Of a stretch of DNA of 64,000 nt, positions 62,507 to 64,000 are shown piece after piece; position 1 is the first letter of the stretch; each line of letters starts with the position of its first letter. The DNA is from Staphylococcus sp. MI 10-1553 (GTDB lineage: Bacteria > Bacillota > Bacilli > Staphylococcales > Staphylococcaceae), in NCBI RefSeq assembly GCF_010365305.1, contig NZ_CP048279.1, positions 2,542,001 through 2,606,000 of the forward strand. Reading direction: 5' to 3'. Under the pieces are notes generated by a model. The model did no database searches and was not told the origin of the DNA. It saw nothing but the letters and a program-made list of their open reading frames with translations. Made by a program: the position numbers and the translations under genes.

Positions 62507-64000
62507 TTATAATAATTCATTAAATTTTTCTTCTCTTACGTACGCTTTTTGCGAACCGTATTCTTTTCCGAATCTTAACTTCCCTTGTTTGTTTCCTTTA
62601 TAATCATTCCAACAATCTATTTGTCTGATAGCATTACCAATTCTTTTTAACTCTATTGATCCTCTGCTATCTCCTATGTCCCTACCAAAGCACTCAACAA
62701 ATATTTCGAGTGCGCACACCTTATACCTTTCAACGTAATCAACTTTACCAGTTGGCAGCATGTCCACATCCCCTTGATAAAAACGTCGTCTGTCAAAAAT
62801 GCTTAACTCATTCCAGTTGCTAGGAATAGGCGTATTTAAAAATTCTTCAACGATACCAACGTACGGTGATTCTTCAGTGTGCTTACTTTGAATAGAACGC
62901 ATTTCTTTTTCTAACTCAGAACTTAAATATAGCTTTTCGCCTTGCTCATAAAAGTATTTAGCTTCAGCCCATATTTGATTAATATCTTCTTTTGTTAATT
63001 GTGACCAATTTTCCTCGACCTTATCGGGATTAACTGTCAATGGCCAAAACCGTCGCCCACCTGTTTCATCCTTTAAAAAATCAATTTTATTTGTCGTACC
63101 TATGAATATACATTGGCGTGGAAAATCTTCAATATAATGTCCATACGCGACACGGAAGCGGTCTATTTGTTTAGAAATAAAGTGCTTAATGGCCTCGACT
63201 TCCGCTTTACGTGTTGCTGCAAGCTCGGCCATTTCCATAATCCAAACCCCTTGTAATGCTTCATAAGCTTCTTTACCTGTCACAGACACTAAGCTGTCCG
63301 AAAACCATGCGCCACCTAGTTTTTTTAGTATGGCTGATTTACCGACGCCTTGAGGTCCGTATAAAGTTAGCATATAGTCAAATTTACATCCGGGATTCAT
63401 CACTCTCGCTACTGCAGCAATCAAAGTTTTTCTAGTTACTACACGATTTACTTCAGTGTCATCAACACCTAAATACTTAATAAATAGACGTTCTAAACGT
63501 GACACGCCATCCCAAACAAGCGTATTCAGATAGTTTCTAACAGGATGATAGGCATTTTGTAAAGCTACACTGATGATGGCGTCTTTTGTTTTGCCTGCAT
63601 GATGAATCTCATAAATTTTTTCAAGATAGCCTCTTAAAGCGCTATCGTCTGCATCTTGCCACTGACGTATTTTAATACTTTTATTCCAAGGTACACGCCC
63701 TGTACATTCAATCTGTTTTGTAAATTCATTGAATACGATTTTTCCTTTCAAATTAGGATCATTACATAATATGTTTTCGATGTTTGGAATTGTTGCTTTA
63801 AAATCGCCATTTGTGTTCACTTCAAGATTTCCACGCCACGATGACAAATCAACGTCAACCTCGTCAAAATCTTCCATTGCAGCTGTCATTTTATCGTTAA
63901 TTAACTGTTGCTTAACTTTTTCATCGTTTTGAGCTTTTGTCTGCATCGCTTTATAGCTTGGAAGTCTATTGACGGGCGTTCCCTCTTTAGCATCTTCATC
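62507..64000 (-). CDS. VapE/virulence-associated E-type phage helicase, 5' part outside window
   Basis: At least 497 residues; the frame is open to the right edge, so the N-terminus lies outside. Walker A is LYGPQGVGKSAILKKLGG; then GVWIMEMAELAATRKAEVEAIKHFISKQIDRFRVAYGH, and CIFIGTTNKIDFLKDETGGRRFWPL (sensor/arginine finger), all hallmarks of VapE superfamily 3-like helicases. NAYHPVRNYLNTLVWDGVSRLERLF is the family N-terminal signature. It drives initiation at the phage origin and likely binds the iterons downstream. Confidence 0.92.
   Translation of the reverse strand, partial: DEDAKEGTPVNRLPSYKAMQTKAQNDEKVKQQLINDKMTAAMEDFDEVDVDLSSWRGNLEVNTNGDFKATIPNIENILCNDPNLKGKIVFNEFTKQIECTGRVPWNKSIKIRQWQDADDSALRGYLEKIYEIHHAGKTKDAIISVALQNAYHPVRNYLNTLVWDGVSRLERLFIKYLGVDDTEVNRVVTRKTLIAAVARVMNPGCKFDYMLTLYGPQGVGKSAILKKLGGAWFSDSLVSVTGKEAYEALQGVWIMEMAELAATRKAEVEAIKHFISKQIDRFRVAYGHYIEDFPRQCIFIGTTNKIDFLKDETGGRRFWPLTVNPDKVEENWSQLTKEDINQIWAEAKYFYEQGEKLYLSSELEKEMRSIQSKHTEESPYVGIVEEFLNTPIPSNWNELSIFDRRRFYQGDVDMLPTGKVDYVERYKVCALEIFVECFGRDIGDSRGSIELKRIGNAIRQIDCWNDYKGNKQGKLRFGKEYGSQKAYVREEKFNELL

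Overview
The window looks like a low-GC Firmicute chromosome, most likely a Staphylococcus, possibly of the intermedius/pseudintermedius group. This rests on gene content (vraA/vraB, gpmA, bshB2 with its YojF partner, folE2, nagB-hxlA-hxlB, tadA, paired dGK/dAK) and on a staphylococcal-type siphoprophage; species is an inference. Core genes sit at 1-2900, 9.7-10.5 kb, 13.5-20.8 kb and 31-35.2 kb. Accessory blocks lie between them, and a prophage fills 35.8 kb to the right edge.

Accessory block A (3.1-8.5 kb, minus strand) is a compact peptide operon: a 34-residue cationic precursor, a leaky hairpin, a class III lanthipeptide synthetase (LanKC), an MFS exporter and an ABC-F protein of the Lsa type. 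The last three genes overlap or nearly touch. The ABC-F partner suggests, but does not prove, a ribosome-directed product. Block B (10.7-13.0 kb, minus strand) is a gassericin A/butyrivibriocin-like circular bacteriocin gene with a strong promoter and a partial terminator, followed by two membrane proteins (one SpoIIM/DUF95-like), an M48-type membrane metalloprotease and a small zinc ribbon. No ABC transporter is present.

Block C (21.2-28.3 kb) centres on an Rgg-family regulator divergent from a short hydrophobic peptide gene that contains DIIIIVGG, which to my knowledge is the mature SHP3 pheromone of streptococci. Downstream are a radical SAM gene broken by a UGA and a frameshift, a CYTH protein, a 58-residue ORF, an ATP-grasp ligase and an MFS exporter: a streptococcal-type quorum-regulated biosynthetic locus, apparently imported and decaying. 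It is bounded by an IS1182-family remnant and an apparently intact IS200/IS605 element (tnpA, tnpB, probable omega RNA). The IS200/IS605 element abuts block D, a lactococcin 972-like bacteriocin gene whose membrane partner is cut short.

The metabolic part (13.5-20.8 kb) combines a glucose-family PTS EIICB, NanE, NagB and the ribulose-monophosphate enzymes HxlA/HxlB with a divergent RpiR-family regulator, then bacillithiol (YojF/BshB2) and folate/queuosine (FolE2) genes. Two copies of a multi-hairpin repeat occur at about 21.0 and 34.1 kb.

The prophage is read on the minus strand from its lysis end (left) to replication (right): small accessory peptides, a self-contained two-gene insertion (soluble protein plus four-helix membrane protein with its own promoter and flanking terminators), endolysin, holin, baseplate proteins with two SGNH hydrolases, tail, capsid, a MuF-type head protein fused to a JAMM-like domain, portal, terminase, an ArpU/RinA-like activator, SNF2-type helicase, VRR-NUC protein, an iteron-like array and a VapE-type helicase running off the right edge. 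Integrase and repressor would lie outside the window.
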